Notes: generated by a model from the letters alone, not told the origin. A stretch of 64,000 bases of DNA from Paraphysomonas bandaiensis (GCA_965644295.1 CBFFRP010000097.1:124001-188000); one strand, 5' to 3'; positions 1 to 12,829 are shown, numbered from the stretch's first letter. Made by a program: numbers and translations.

Positions 1-620
1 ACAGGTAGATGTCTAACCAATGTGTCTAGCATTCATCTACTAGCTACTAAGTTGGTGCAGGTTTTTAACGCCTATTGCAAAAAAAAGACTTTCAATAATA
101 TATAAGGTATACGGCTTCGGTGGAATTGTTAACAGAAATGAGTTGACCTAATGACTACTTGCTAGCGATGCAGTGCTACGTTTATTCACGCATGCACGTA
201 AACTTGAGAATAATATAGGGGAACATATGCATAGGGTGCCAGTCGACCTGGTGATCTGCTTCCCAGAGACATACACATGCATGAGTTTGCTGCAAATTAA
301 CAACAAATCTTGAGCATATATAAATTTCACCTAATCTCATAGTTCATTACAGTACCATCTAGTTCTCATTATTTCAATGATCTCGGTGTTAATTTCAAAT
401 TTAAGTTTGGCTTTATTAGGAGCACCTGTTTTACTACGGAATTATTTGACATCAATATACATAAGGTAAAGAGATGACAACCAGCTTTTCTTTCACTTAG
501 GCAAATATGAAACTGGAGTAGGAAATCTAATGCAACCCAATATCCAAACAACAATGATTGGCATATTCTATTATTATTACACGAAAAAGCTACGGTGTGA
601 TTATCTATCGCTTACAACAG
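1..620. other. AT-rich intergenic stretch, no gene seen
   Basis: Only short open frames with no recognisable domain or codon pattern are present. It lies downstream of the AP2-PDZ gene and probably holds its 3' UTR and flanking DNA. Confidence 0.5.
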
Positions 621-3285
621 TTATTTTTTATCACTTCCGCCTCCCGTAGATGAAGAATTGGCACCACCTTTCTGGTCGCTCGATACTTGGTTCGAGGGCG
701 CCGCTACACCTTGAAGGCTAGGAGCGGTATAGCCTAACGCTGAGGCAGACGAGGAAGGATATTGTACACCCTGCAGTACACCTCCCGACCCTTGCTGATA
801 CATCACTGCCCCACTTGGCTGTGTTCTTTGTTGTTGTTGTTGTTGTTGCTGTTGTTGTTGTTGAGAGTATGGTCTCGCAACGGGCACGGTGTAGTATCCT
901 TGCGGCGTTCCTGCAGGGTACTTTCCATCCAAAGTAGGAGATGCTGAGGAAGCTGGAACGCGCCCTCCTAAGCTATGTTGTTCTACCATTCCCGGATGCG
1001 CACGACTTTGAGGGAATCCCTGTCCCTGACTGACGGGCATCTGATACAGCGCCGAGGGAGGAAATCCACTCATTGGCACCCCCTTCGTACTCCCACCACT
1101 TTGCCCTTGTGGGTTGGTCATTTGGAGATTAGGGAATCCAAATCCCGGGAGTGTCATAGGTATGGGAGGAGCACCATACGGCCGAGCACTAGACGCGTCA
1201 CGTTGCTGTCCCGGAACGGTCGTCGCCCGAGGTGCCGGAACTCCAAGTTGTCCACTCATATACCCTGCTTGTGGAAATTTATACGGACCTGAGTAGTGAT
1301 TTACTTGCCCCTTCTGCTGCTGTGACTGAGAGTGGTGTTGTGGGATCATGGAATGTGGGAGAGATGACTGGAGATGAGTCTGGGCTTGCTGTTGTTGTTG
1401 TTGCTGAAGAGACATAGATTGAGGCCGTTGAGCACGAATCATCTCCGCCAAAGTAGAATGTGAAGATATTGATGTGGCACCGGCGGAAGGACCAGTAGAT
1501 TGGACTGGTGTAACCGATGGTACCTTTGCAGTTGTAGACAAGCGTCTGCTTTGTAATTCACTGCGGGAAGAAATGTTAGCGTCATTCCCTTGACTCAAAC
1601 GAGAGGTGGGATCCTTCTTGCTCAACTGGAAGGCCTTCTCAGCGGCATCAGACGCAAGCATTGCTTGCACAACGGACTTCGAAGGAGGGGCAATACGACG
1701 TGGAACAAAGTACCCAGTAGAATTCCACTCTTCTCGAGCCTGAAACCACTAGTCACATGTCGCATACAAAACACCGGTTGTACAACACACATACCACAAT
1801 ATTGAGGTTAACACTGCACTATAAAATAAAGAATGTACGATCAATGCATTAATGCGGGTAGACTCATACCATTTTAACGATAGCTAGAGCTTCACTCTCC
1901 GTGTCATACCGTCCAATGAAGTATCTCTTCTTTATAGATCCAGACTGCGATCCTTGGGAGGATGCATTTCGTTTGTTGCCTACCGACACCATATTTCCGC
2001 CATCCTGGTCCGATTTTTTCCCAACGCCTCCTGGACTATCAGAATTTCTGATTATTAGCTGAGCGCACCATTTTCCACCCATATTGTGCGTTCCCCCACT
2101 CGCAATAAAGGCCACGGATGCTGGTCCGATCGCTTCGCGAAACACTTCAGTTTCCAACGACGACGGTTGTACACCTAAGTTGTCTGGCGCGGGCGCTATA
2201 CAAATGTAATTAGGTGAGGTTAAATAGATATACTTTATAAAACCTGTATCCTTGGATGGGGCAGGCGTACTGGGAGGAATTGGCCCATCTTCCCAAGAGA
2301 CCTTCATGCCCTGCATTAAACGCTTGACCGCTACGGGTGCTTGAGAGTCAACATAGACCAGCTGCAGAGATTGAGTTGACCCCGCGTGATTCACAACCAC
2401 GTTGAATTTCGCCACGGGTGTCGGTGGGGCTGGAAGTGTCTCCGTGGGGTTACTGATGCTCTTACCCGAGGCTAGATAGTTCGGGGACAAACCCAGAGAT
2501 ACCCCCAGTTCGGCAGCGGAGAGGGTGTGATATGGTCCAAGAGGGCGGAGGAAGCGAACACATCTCGGCGGCTTCGTTGATGTAATGCGACTCGTACAAG
2601 TGTCAAAACTGAAAGATTCGCCTATATCAGTGAGATTCATATCATTTATGCGTAAAATGATATCTCCAGGATACACTATAGTGGACAACAATGAAGTTGC
2701 ATCTACCACAACCAGTGCCCCCATGTGCTTCGTTCCCCCTCCACATGAGTAATATATTGATCGAGGTTTCAGGTTAAGTCCTAATGAATTTTGGTGTGGA
2801 AAGGTGATTTCGTAGCAGAATGACGAAGATGGCGTATAAGACGATTGAATGCGTTTGTTCCATGCCCGAGTGATGGAGGCGCGAGGTGGGGCTCCATCCG
2901 TAGACAGCGGAGAACTCTTAAGTATATCAAACGCCCCACGGGAAATTTGTACAGGTGGTGCACGCAGAGGTAAATATGACTGTTTGTCGGGTACGATATC
3001 CACATAAGTCTGCAGACCGTGTCTATCCTTTACTTTAATATACTCAGATGACTCCTCCATCACCTCATAACTGAAGTTCAGCTCTGAATCAGTCCCATGA
3101 GCACGAATAGACTCCATATCATATGCATAAGCAGCATCATCTCTGTCCTCAAACTCGCCTATAACAAACTCTCGTCCATTACACTCTATTCGAGCAATCC
3201 AAGCAACACCGTTCCTAGATACTCCCCGCAGAGAATGGTTAGTGGATTGAGAGATATTCCCAATAACTCGACCTGTGCTTACCAT
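621..3285 (-). CDS. AP2-domain regulator with PDZ-like domain, second AP2-like module and Q-rich tail
   Basis: Two exons (3285-1870 and 1739-621) keep one frame and encode about 844 residues. Residues 19-74 are a canonical AP2 DNA-binding domain: LRGVSRNG, then WIARIE, then IGEFEDRDDAAYAYD. Residues about 158-248 look like a PDZ domain, with LGLNLKP, a GALVVVDA strand, PGDIILRIND and a closing PRCVRFLR strand. Around residues 396-485 a second, weaker AP2-like fold spans the intron (GKWCAQLII, then FIGRYDTESEALAIV). The last 350 residues are low complexity, rich in Q, S, P and G, with two glutamine runs. AP2 proteins bind DNA; the Q-rich tail resembles an activation domain. Inference: a nuclear transcription factor whose PDZ recruits a partner. 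The first ATG is followed directly by GTAAGC, so an upstream exon cannot be excluded. Confidence 0.8.
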
Positions 3286-4485
3286 GCCAAAGACAGGGGT
3301 TCGATATATTACACAGACTGTCAGTGACTGGTATTTAAATTACGCACATATATATATGTACAGCATGTACTGCTATATGCTCCTGTATGCTATATGCTAC
3401 TGTATGCTATATGCTGCTGTATGCTGTATACCCATACGAAAAATGCATAAATTACTTGAGCGAAAATAATTATTTATGTTTGTGTTCTTGCATATCCGGA
3501 TATCTACATATATAATATATACCTGTACATGTAACAACCTCTAATGAAAAATCGTACCTAAAAAATTTGTAATTTTCCCATATTCGAGGTTTTAAGCATA
3601 TATATTGCAATATTTTTTTCGTAATAATCGATTTTTTCGTGATTGATAATGGCTGTATGTGTATGTGTATATACTCAGTGTCCACTGTACACTGTGTATC
3701 CTGTCTGTTCCTATACTTATCTCTCTCTATATAAGATATCGCTGTGCGTCAGGTCACAGAAGTGGATTACAAGCAAATGGTAATAACCGATAGGTCCAGG
3801 ATGGAAAAATACGTTGGAAATAGTCTGATGCGAATGTTGAACACACCTTGAGCGCATACATAAGCTTTCATACCACGACTCGCGGAGTTTACTGTGTGAC
3901 ATGGAAGCACGTTGAGCGAATCTGTGCAAGACTATAATGTTCATGTATCGAGCATTGGTAGTGTTATGCTACAACAGCCATCGAAATGGAGCCGAAGCTG
4001 TGCGGACTGAAGTTCGTGTGTGCTGATTGATACATCTACATCACAACCAGTTCAAGATTATTCCTAGTATCGATAGCTAATTCTTCTGAAGGGCCATATT
4101 GGTTCTCCGTTTAAGATAAATTATTTTTAAGTTAGTCGAGGGGTACTTGTGCGGATGATGTCACTAATGAAACTGTACTCCCTATATATGTTTCTATCGA
4201 ACCCTCGTGTGTTGTTGTTTACATGTGGAATTCTAAAGAATAATGACTTATAATATTTATGTACAGAAATATTGAATAATGAACAATGTATGACTAGTGT
4301 TAAAAACAAAGACACCGAAAAAGAGTTGAGCGAGCATACACTCAAACGAGTTTATATTGAAGTACTAAATAGTAATAGAACACTCCAGTTGTATAGTTCT
4401 AGTAATGCAGCTTTTAGTAGTTGAATGATATCTCTTATCGCTGCAACGGCGTCGTAATCCTACCGAAGTTTAGAGACTTTAAAAC
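3286..4485. other. intergenic, AT-rich, no supported gene
   Basis: There is a run of imperfect 'atatgctactgt'-type short repeats at about 3360-3430. The small open frames here lack domain features and supporting splice structure. I see no RNA gene. Confidence 0.45.
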
Positions 4486-4715
4486 ATAATGACATATCCT
4501 CCTGAAGACAGCAGTCTGGTTGCTCACGGTGTTTGCTTTTAGTGATGGGCGAAAGTGGTTGGACCTTGCTTGGTGCTTGTGGTGACGCACAAGCAACTTT
4601 CGTAGCGTTAAATAGTAGGATATCCGGGTTAAGCACTAGTTAGCTAAATTTGCGATGCTACATTAGTTCTGACTCTTACAGGCCTATTACTAATAAAGGA
4701 CATTCACTATTAGGA
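4486..4715. repeat. dispersed structured repeat, copy A
   Basis: This shares several blocks with intervals near 22500 and 34990: 'gaaagtggttg', 'ggtgacgcacaag', 'gggttaagcactagtt' and 'ctaataa'. It contains a nested hairpin: outer arms cgaaagt (4550-4556) and actttcg (4596-4602), inner arms gcttgtg and cacaagc around gtgacg. It is non-coding, in the intergenic region between the AP2-PDZ and TMEM128 genes. Confidence 0.7.
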
Positions 4716-4900
4716 TATGTCCATAAAGCGAAATGACTATTACTCCATCTCGAATTTCACATTGCATTGGTATATCCTGGCTCACCAGATAAATGTGAAT
4801 AGAGCATGGATTTTCATCACACGTTGACAAAAGAATACTTGATTTCTTATTGGTGCTTTGCTAAAAGAAAATCTACATCATTCGAAATCATTTTTATCTC

Positions 4901-5368
4901 TTAACATGGCCAAGGAATAAAGTGCGTAGAAAATACAAAACCAAGCACTAACATTGTTATCACCAAAGGACTCAAGAATCCCCATATTGGCCAGAAAGCT
5001 GATATTGAAAAAATTATACAGAGTACTCCAAGCAATGTGGCGGTTGGAATCATACGGGGGCAATAAATATCCCACGACACAGTAACTTTCTGAACCAGAG
5101 GGAGCCATAGCGTCAAATATATCACGATCCCGACATTCGCAAAAAATAGAGCAATTGCTATATTCAAAGAAAACCTATTCACTCGTTCACTGTGGAGCAG
5201 TACATTTATGAAATCTGTATATATAATCACTGCAACAGCTGCAGCAACCCAGAAGAGAGCATGAATTTTAGTTGACACTCTTTCCAATTGCTCGGCCTTC
5301 TCTTTCTTCGACTCTTCTGCGTCGTTTGCCTCGTATTGAGGGACCTTTCTGTATCGCCGTGCCGTCAT
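4901..5368 (-). CDS. TMEM128: TMEM128-like four-pass membrane protein
   Basis: A single exon encodes 155 residues, close to the roughly 165 of animal TMEM128. A charged N-terminal tail rich in E and K (residues 12-33) is followed by four predicted membrane segments at about 37-55, 68-92, 107-125 and 130-150. Family-like features are the FW...YTDF start of the first helix, an RMIPTATL stretch before the third, and the WGFLSPL entry to the fourth. TMEM128 is a poorly characterised endomembrane protein conserved across eukaryotes, so no specific function is claimed. The start is the first ATG upstream of the charged tail. It is divergently paired with the coiled-coil gene starting at 5932. Confidence 0.75.
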   Translation of the reverse strand: MTARRYRKVPQYEANDAEESKKEKAEQLERVSTKIHALFWVAAAVAVIIYTDFINVLLHSERVNRFSLNIAIALFFANVGIVIYLTLWLPLVQKVTVSWDIYCPRMIPTATLLGVLCIIFSISAFWPIWGFLSPLVITMLVLGFVFSTHFIPWPC

Positions 5369-5931
5369 GAGATTGTAGAATAATGGGGATACCTCTGTGG
5401 TTTATGATAAAGCCTGCATAACATTACTGTGATAAGGATTCACTGTACTTTTCAGTGCCCTGGTTAACGTATTTTCATTATGTGATAATTCAGAACGGAG
5501 ATCTAGATATAGAAATAGGGTTTTTTTTGGAAAGCCTCTGTACGTGCAGCAGTGAAAACATAGTGTATTACAATGGAATACCATGGAATACAGTGGTAGC
5601 AGATAGCAGTTAGAGATGTATATACAGTGTATCTACTCTGTATATATATACCGTACAGCATATATGGAGATAGACACGATGCCCCAGTGGGTAGGTATGT
5701 TCATATTAAGTGGTTACTGAATAGATATCTGCTTCTATATATCTTAACATCTCACAGTGGGAACTACTCCTCTTCCCTGTGTTAGATATCACCACTGTCG
5801 ACTCATCTCCCTCTTGTATAGTTATTCACACGATGTGTATATAGGATTCCATATAAGTGTATAGAGCCCCGATCAGACCTCACACTGCTATCTTATCTAA
5901 CACTATATCTGGATAGATATTGATTGAGGTC
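5369..5931. promoter_or_regulatory. divergent 5' interval, TMEM128 / coiled-coil gene
   Basis: 563 bp separate two opposed start codons. It contains an alternating 'tatatatata' tract at about 5640-5650 and pyrimidine/purine-rich stretches. No coding signal is seen, so it must carry the promoters of both genes. No specific motif is identified. Confidence 0.45.
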
Positions 5932-8900
5932 ATGTCACAGGATATGAATGGAGACTTTAAGGATGAAATAATGGAAAAGTTTGATCGAATGGTTGGCGGA
6001 TTCAAAGGCAAGCGACATGCATTCAGTCGACGAACGGAATCGATGCCTATTCCACGTGTAACTGAAAAAGTTTCTGAATCTAGGTATATTGTATGTATTG
6101 TATTATAACTCTCTTGGTCATTGTATTTGTATACGTGTAGCTATTCCCAGGAGGAACTACTATCGCGAATAGAGAATTTGGACCTCAAGGTTAAGCATCG
6201 TGATGCAACTATTGCTAACCTCCGACGAGAGATTGCTATTGAGTTGATGGATATTAAGATGGCTGGTGCCTCAGAAAGTAATCGATTAGAGGCACATCAC
6301 AGGGCGTTAGAACGCATGAAAAAAGACGAAGATCGTATTGCGGCCCTCGAGCAAGATGTCAAAGCGTACAAAGAAATGTGTGAGTCCAAAGATAAAGAAA
6401 TTTTGTCGCTCAATAAACAAATGCTCATGAACTCGAATAAGTACAAGAGCTCAGTAAGGGCACTAGAGGATACAGTACAGGAACATCAGGAGAAACTTCG
6501 CCATGCTATGGGGGAGATTCGCCAGAAAGCAGTATATCTTACTGGAAAGGAGGCTCTTATGGAGCAAATGAACATGAACCTCAAGCGTCAGGAGGAGAAG
6601 TATGCCGAACTAGAGGGAAAGTATAAGGAACTTATGGTACGATATCTATCTGGGGCAGTCTATTTCATTGGTTTTAACTGGTATATATATGCTTTTGAGT
6701 ATAGTATTCACTGCAGAGAAATCAGATATAATGATGTATTCTTTGGAATATAGATACGTTAGTTATGTTAATTTTGGTATGTATAGATGACTTGTTCTGA
6801 ACACGAAGCGAGTACAAATACTCTGCGGGAAGAACTGAATGAAGTAACCGGAATGCTTATCAAGACGAAGGAGGAATTGCAGAGTACCAAGGACTCACTT
6901 ACGGTGGCGTTATTTGAAAGAGACTCTGGACAAACAACTCTGGAGAAATGGAAAAATGAGTATTCAGCGTTGACAGACAGGTGATGTATAAAACCTGTAA
7001 ATGACGTACTGTCATACGTATTTTGTGTGTTGGTATTGTAATTTTACCAGACGTACATTGATTATATTGTGACGTTGATTGCCCACTTAAGTCGCTCGTC
7101 ACACGTGATGTAGATACAAAAAGCTCCGTAATCAATATGAGGAGATGTCTGCCCTCAAGACAGAGGATCGTGAGAGGCGTAGATCTATTGCACGAGAAAA
7201 AAGGCGAGAAAGCCGCCGAATGTCAAAGCGGGCAGTACCTAGTCTCGATAGTGCAGCTATTCCGGAAGGAAATGAAAACGATGAAGAAGGACATGACACT
7301 GATGAAGACACAGCAGGAGAAATAACTCCTGGTGAGACAACAGATAATACGGAAGCAGAACAGAGTGGCTCTCAGCGACATGTGCGCCCGTCATCCGCGT
7401 CGGCCGCTCAGAGACCCATAGTTTACGCGAATGAAACAGGCAGGCGCCCATCTTCTGCCAAAATACCAAGTTCGAGAGCTACTTCACTCATAGCAGGAGA
7501 TACTGATATAATTAATCATACATCACCTTCCCAACCTAATCGCAGGAAATCGTCACGCCGCTCTCCTAGAAAGATCAGTGCTATAGAGCGTTCCAGTACA
7601 TTACCAACACCTGTTGCAGACATTTCATCAAGTGGTAGATCTAGCATCAGTCGGGCATCTAGCATGTGTTCCCCGCAAGAAGAAGCTGTAGATTCCAATA
7701 CCTCATCTACCCGAATATATGAGCGTGTACAGCGTTTGAGAAGAGATGCTGTTGTGGAGTCTGCAGTTGCTTTTACTCCTTCAGGGTGTGTAGAAAAGTC
7801 CATTCAGACGGAAGAAAATTCCAGTGTATTCGATTCACTCCGCGAAAAAATTGAGAACATGGAGCGAAAAGATGTCAAGAAAGACAATTTCTTGGGGACT
7901 TTGGAGACTGAGATAATCAACCTGAAAATGGAAATTGAAAATCAGGTATGGAATATTATATTGAGGCGATTTGATCTAAGATATTATGCGCTTTAGGAAA
8001 AAGTAATTATGAAACAGGCAGAAAGGATTGTCGACCTTGCAATGAAAACAGGTGAAAAAAACGATGATATATTCGAAGAGGGCTCTTATGGATACAAAGT
8101 TCTGGAAAGAGGTGCGATAGCTGCAACCATGCCATTGTTATATTGATGCTTGACACGCACTATAGTTACGAACAAGGTTCAGCATATGAAAGAAAAAGTT
8201 CAAGGAAAGCGAAAATCATCGGTACATGATTTCTATAATCGAATTACAGCTAATAACCATTTAAACAGCTAGATTTAGTGAAGGATGAGAATGCTCTCTT
8301 GCACGAGCAACTGGATGCATTAAAAGAAGAGATATACGCATTGAGAAATTCCCAAGCTGTGGCTGCTTCAACAACCCTGGATACCACAAGTCAACCAGCA
8401 GTAGCGCTCAACAATATAGAGGGGACAGATAAGCCCGCTGAGCTGTGCAGTATAAGTGGTGATATGAACGGTAATATGTTTACTCAATGTCGTTGGTTAT
8501 TAATATATCTTGTCAGGGAACTGTGCTAATTCAACTTCTGCTGGAAGATCAAAGGGGGTAGATGATGATTCCATGGAGCAATCGTTGCAACGCGTGCGCC
8601 GACCCCATGATTGGTCATTAAGTAACGCCTCTCTTACCGAAACAACGGGCACTCAAGTAAGTTAACGTGGAGTTGATATGCTGTTGTATTTAATCAGTTG
8701 TCGACCAGTGCGAGGTTGATGTGCAATCAAGTGGTATGCAGGCGGTTGTGGAATGCACAGATAGCACTATGCAGGTGACAGTAGTGACAGCGTAATAGTT
8801 TGCATATCATAAAGTATGATAGACTAAACCAATCGGACCAATGTACTCGGCGTGTACCTCAGCTGGTGAATCATTTTTAGGGCATATATATAGGTATTTT

Positions 8901-10531
8901 AATCACTCGTTGATTTCTGTATATGACATCTGCATCCGAAATACAATAGGGAAGTCTTGGATTTGAGTAAACGTCATCTCGAGCATTGCGAGCCATTACT
9001 AGCTGAAGCAACTATTGATAGTAAGGAGTGGACTGATGTTTTGCTATCTATAACCGATCCGGGTGTAGTTAGTATGATGAAGTAAGCTTATTGCCTGTAA
9101 TATTTCCCCTAACACTGGTATCTATGCAGGAATGATGATAGAGAACTCGAAAACACATTAAGGACTCTTCAACGAATGATTTTTAGTAGGGAAAGGGACC
9201 TCCTGGCGCATATTGGTACATTTTTTATGATACTGAACACTTTGTTGTTGATAAACATGTTGCGTAGACTACCAACGACGTTGTACTGTTCATGCAAAGA
9301 ATGTTGTCGCATCCATGGCGCAGATGAGAACAGATATTGTAAAGGAGATGAAGTATCGGTAGGTCAATGTAGTATGTTCTACTCTTGTCGGTATTATATA
9401 TCTTTCAATATAATAGTGGCGGAGAATGGAATGGAATCAACAGCAGAACTTTTATCCGCTGTCTGGAGTTGATATTGAGAGCACTCGATAGGAGTTTGTC
9501 TCCACCTCGGAATAATCCTGGCGATGAACGAGAAAAGTAATAAGCAGCATACAGTATAGTATTTACCTGATTGCGATTGATATAATAGGATTGATGAAGA
9601 CGAGGATGATCAAACTTACCCCGGAGTGCAATGTGAGATTAAAAAAATTGATAGACTGACAAAGCACTTTCTTTCTTCGTCTCTTACCAATCATTTAGCC
9701 AACGATGATTGGCTTTTGAGTCTCCAAATAGACCAGAGCTTAAGCAGAGTGCGGTTTGCTCGATGTTCTGATGACGTCAGTTTATCTGCTGGTAGTGATG
9801 ATGAAGCGCCTCGTCGATTGAGATGGTTTGATGAAGAGAAGCTATCGGCTGGAGCTCCACGAGGGTTTATATCGAAGTGGAAAAAATATAACCCTTATCC
9901 TGCGGGTATTCACATTCAGGAAGCTGGCGATATTATTAAGTATGCGGGGCGGCGACCTGGAGGTATGTCATCTCGCAAAAGGCAAATTCAGGGTAGAAAC
10001 AATAAGACTCACTTACCAGTTGCACAAAATCCAGTAGTATGGGCAGATAAAAGGCCAATGTCATTCTCCCACTTCAACGCTATTCGAGAGGAAGAGCCGG
10101 GCACACTCCCTGTAACGGAAGCTGGCGGTGGAGAAAAGTCTACTACACATACTGTAAATATTGCATCTGATCAAGGTTTGCTGACGTATCGACGACTAGA
10201 GGCTAATATCCCCGTGTCAAAAATTCCTCACCCTTCTCCCAGAAGACATCATGTAGAACGCAGCGGACCCGCGGAGCTGGATTCACCCACTCGTGAATAC
10301 GTTGCGCTATCGTCTTCTCCTATTCCCGAAGAGTTAGCCAGACGAGACTTCGAAGAATACGCAGCTGAACAACGACATGACGACGATGAACATGATCCTG
10401 ATAAGACTGATGGTAAAGCGTATATTGGACTGTATGGAAGAAGAATAAGCGCTCATTTAGACGAGCTGTTTCCTAAAGCAATAGGGATAGAGAGTGTTTC
10501 CAGTACTTGTCGTGATCACATCGACACCTAG
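5932..10531 (+). CDS. large coiled-coil protein, 14 exons, not recognised
   Basis: Fourteen exons joined at GT-AG sites keep frame from the ATG at 5932 to the stop at 10531 and total exactly 1214 codons. Boundaries include 5932-6083, 6141-6636, 6787-6980, 7114-7945, 7997-8111, 8950-9081 and 9589-10531. Residues about 60-300 are heptad-rich, strongly charged coiled coil. A Ser/Arg/Pro-rich low-complexity region follows in the fourth exon, then further coiled coil. The 314-residue last exon is globular or disordered, with conserved-looking W/Y/G motifs (SKWKKYNPYPAG, then a basic stretch). I do not recognise the family. Its structure, and its position one gene from CFAP54, would fit a basal-body, flagellar or cytoskeletal scaffold, but this is only a guess. 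The exon at about 8709-8791 has the least certain boundaries. Confidence 0.7.
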
Positions 10532-11337
10532 GTCTAGATGCCGATGATAATTTATTGTGATGTCTAAGTTGATTATTATTTTTTTGTATATAGTGATTAG
10601 AATGATGTTATAATTAAAGTCTCTCATTGAACAATTTATACTTCGTGATTTTCGTAATACATAGTAAGAGCTATGCAATCCCTATATGCAGTGCCCTTGA
10701 TCAAGCAATGGGTAAAGTCCCAGCAGGTATATTTGTGGTTACCTGATTGTAGTGAAAAGTAACCAAAACATACTTCGACTGATGTTGTAATATTAAATAT
10801 ATCATCTATATAAATTCTCTTTGTTATTTTGATAAATACATCACAAATATGGAACTGTTGAAGAATTAAATCAAAACAACTAGCAATGGATACTATTGCT
10901 GAAAGTGTGCATGATATGCGAGATTTGTACTTTATACCATAACATTGTAGCTAATAGGTGCAGTGTTTAGTGGGTTCCGGTCGTAAAACTAATAAGTATG
11001 ATACTCTTGATTATTGATAGTATGTACTGTCATTTCCAAAATACAAATATACAAAAAGCCACCTTGATAATACTCTATTTGCCTCAGAATAACATTCAAA
11101 ATTAAGAGAGGTAATTATCAATGTACAATCTACAGATGTCAAAGCTACAAAACTACTACAAAAACCCAATTTACAACCTAAATAATATGGAATAGGTAAG
11201 ACCAGCACAAATTGCTTCAATATGGTCACAAAAAGTCATGTACAAATAATCGTAACCGCGCTAGTTGAAATTTGAAATATATGATAAGGTGCGTATCCTT
11301 CTGACATGCATCTCCAGCGTTATGATATGTCCAATTT
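10532..11337. other. convergent intergenic region, no gene seen
   Basis: AT-rich sequence lies between two genes that end toward each other. No ORF has domain or codon support. It presumably holds both 3' UTRs. Confidence 0.5.
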
Positions 11338-12486
11338 TCAGAGTACTGCTTGTGCACTGCGCTCGACTTCATGGTAAACTTCCCGCTTTCCAGAAATACT
11401 GTTCAATTCATGATTATTTTCATTGTCATTCTGAGGAATTTTCGATCGACGGTCAAAATTTTGAGAATCCATACGCAGAAGTACAATTACGGCTGCAATG
11501 CAGACCAATATGCATCCATATAAGACCTGGAAGGCTATCTGAGCCTCGCGTTTGGCTGGAAGTGTAGTACCGAGCGCAATAGTAACGACAGCAAGGCCAA
11601 TCGCAGCGTACCCGCTGAATTTATGAATGCATTCCCATATGTAGCGTTTTAGAGGCTTAGGGGTGTCGCCTTTCGGTGGATGGGGGCGTAGACATGCGTT
11701 GAGGGGTTGTAATACGCCAAATGACATCACTACCATTCCAAGTATTCCATGTGAAAAAGGAATAGAATTCCCATCCCCTGGACCTGGAGTAAAAACATCA
11801 AAGCAAAATATGGCCACTATCCAGGCGATTGTAGCCAAGAAGAGGCCCAGCATTTGAAAGCGTATGTGGTAGGTAAACCATAAGGAGTCAGGCCTGTGCT
11901 TCAGAAGTCTGGCAGATATCACTCCAGCAGGCAAAAGGATACCCCATGATACCATCATCATAGAACCATGGGCATAGGTGCATGCACTTAAACTGCCAGC
12001 AGTACAGTCAAGACTGTCTGGATCAGGTTCTGTGGCACCACCTGGGCACCCATCGTCTTCTGCGGTCACATTGGTGACGGCCAGAAGAGGTACCTTCCCT
12101 GATCCTACGACTTCACCACGAATAGTTGCACGGTATCCATTGCTCTGACCTCCCCCGGAATCACATGTACCACAGTTTCCTATCTCCCTTGCATGGTCTA
12201 TAACCATGTCGTTACCCGCATTATCAAGTGTATAGGCCCTGCAATAGATGTCATCCCCTTCGTCAGGGTCTTTCAATAACTCAAAACCAGAGCTACGGCA
12301 CTGGCCGACATCCACTAGACAGTGAATAGAGTGTCTGTTGGGATAGCGGAGGGTGTCAAGGGTTGGTTTGTCCAGGAGCGTCCCTCTATCTATACAATAG
12401 ATATCCATAAGATAACCAACCATACATACCTCTGAGGAGTAGTAGAGAGGTACAAGAGAGAGAAGAAGAGAGATAAGAATGGTCAT
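11338..12486 (-). CDS. secretory-pathway cytochrome b561 (ferric-reductase type) membrane protein
   Basis: A single exon of 382 residues. A hydrophobic signal peptide (about 1-19) leads to a Cys-rich lumenal or extracellular domain (about 20-165, CxxC at 105-108). A cytochrome b561 membrane core of five or six helices follows. Candidate haem-ligating histidines are H173 (AHGSMMM), H207 (YHIRF), H246 (FSHGILG) and H288 (CIHKFSG), the four-histidine pattern of the family. Such proteins pass electrons across endomembranes, often from ascorbate to ferric iron or monodehydroascorbate. The exact substrate is not visible here. The tail after about residue 340 is polar and cytosolic. I chose the ATG at 12486 because it starts the signal peptide; the frame stays open upstream only because it runs through a tetranucleotide array. 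Confidence 0.82.
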   Translation of the reverse strand: MTILISLLLSLVPLYYSSEVCMVGYLMDIYCIDRGTLLDKPTLDTLRYPNRHSIHCLVDVGQCRSSGFELLKDPDEGDDIYCRAYTLDNAGNDMVIDHAREIGNCGTCDSGGGQSNGYRATIRGEVVGSGKVPLLAVTNVTAEDDGCPGGATEPDPDSLDCTAGSLSACTYAHGSMMMVSWGILLPAGVISARLLKHRPDSLWFTYHIRFQMLGLFLATIAWIVAIFCFDVFTPGPGDGNSIPFSHGILGMVVMSFGVLQPLNACLRPHPPKGDTPKPLKRYIWECIHKFSGYAAIGLAVVTIALGTTLPAKREAQIAFQVLYGCILVCIAAVIVLLRMDSQNFDRRSKIPQNDNENNHELNSISGKREVYHEVERSAQAVL

Positions 12487-12534
12487 TGAGGGCGTGTAGG
12501 CATAAGAGTGAGTCTTGTGATGGAATCTCCAAAG

Positions 12535-12795
12535 ATACATACATACATACATACATACATACATACATACATACATACATACATACATACATACATACAT
12601 ACATACATACATACATACATACATACATACATACATACATACATACATACATACATACATACATACATACATACATACATACATACATACATACATACAT
12701 ACATACATACATACATACATACATACATACATACATACATACATACATACATACATACATACATACATACATACATACATACATACATACATACA

Positions 12796-12824
<29 letters not shown>
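12535..12824. repeat. (ATAC)n tetranucleotide array
   Basis: About 290 bp (roughly 72 units) of uninterrupted ATAC on the plus strand, decaying into 'atatatac' at the right edge. All frames are open through the array, which creates spurious MYVC and TYIH open frames. Confidence 0.98.

Positions 12825-12829
<5 letters not shown>

Noticed and set aside
3470-4345. Several 60-76 residue open frames between the AP2-PDZ and TMEM128 genes
   Set aside because: AT-rich random frames without domains, codon bias or plausible splice partners.
4615-4640. The 'gttaagcac' motif of the dispersed repeat as a 5S rRNA-derived (SINE3-like) promoter
   Set aside because: Only a short GTTAAGC match to the 5S internal control region is present, and the surrounding 5S sequence does not follow. 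Too weak to claim.
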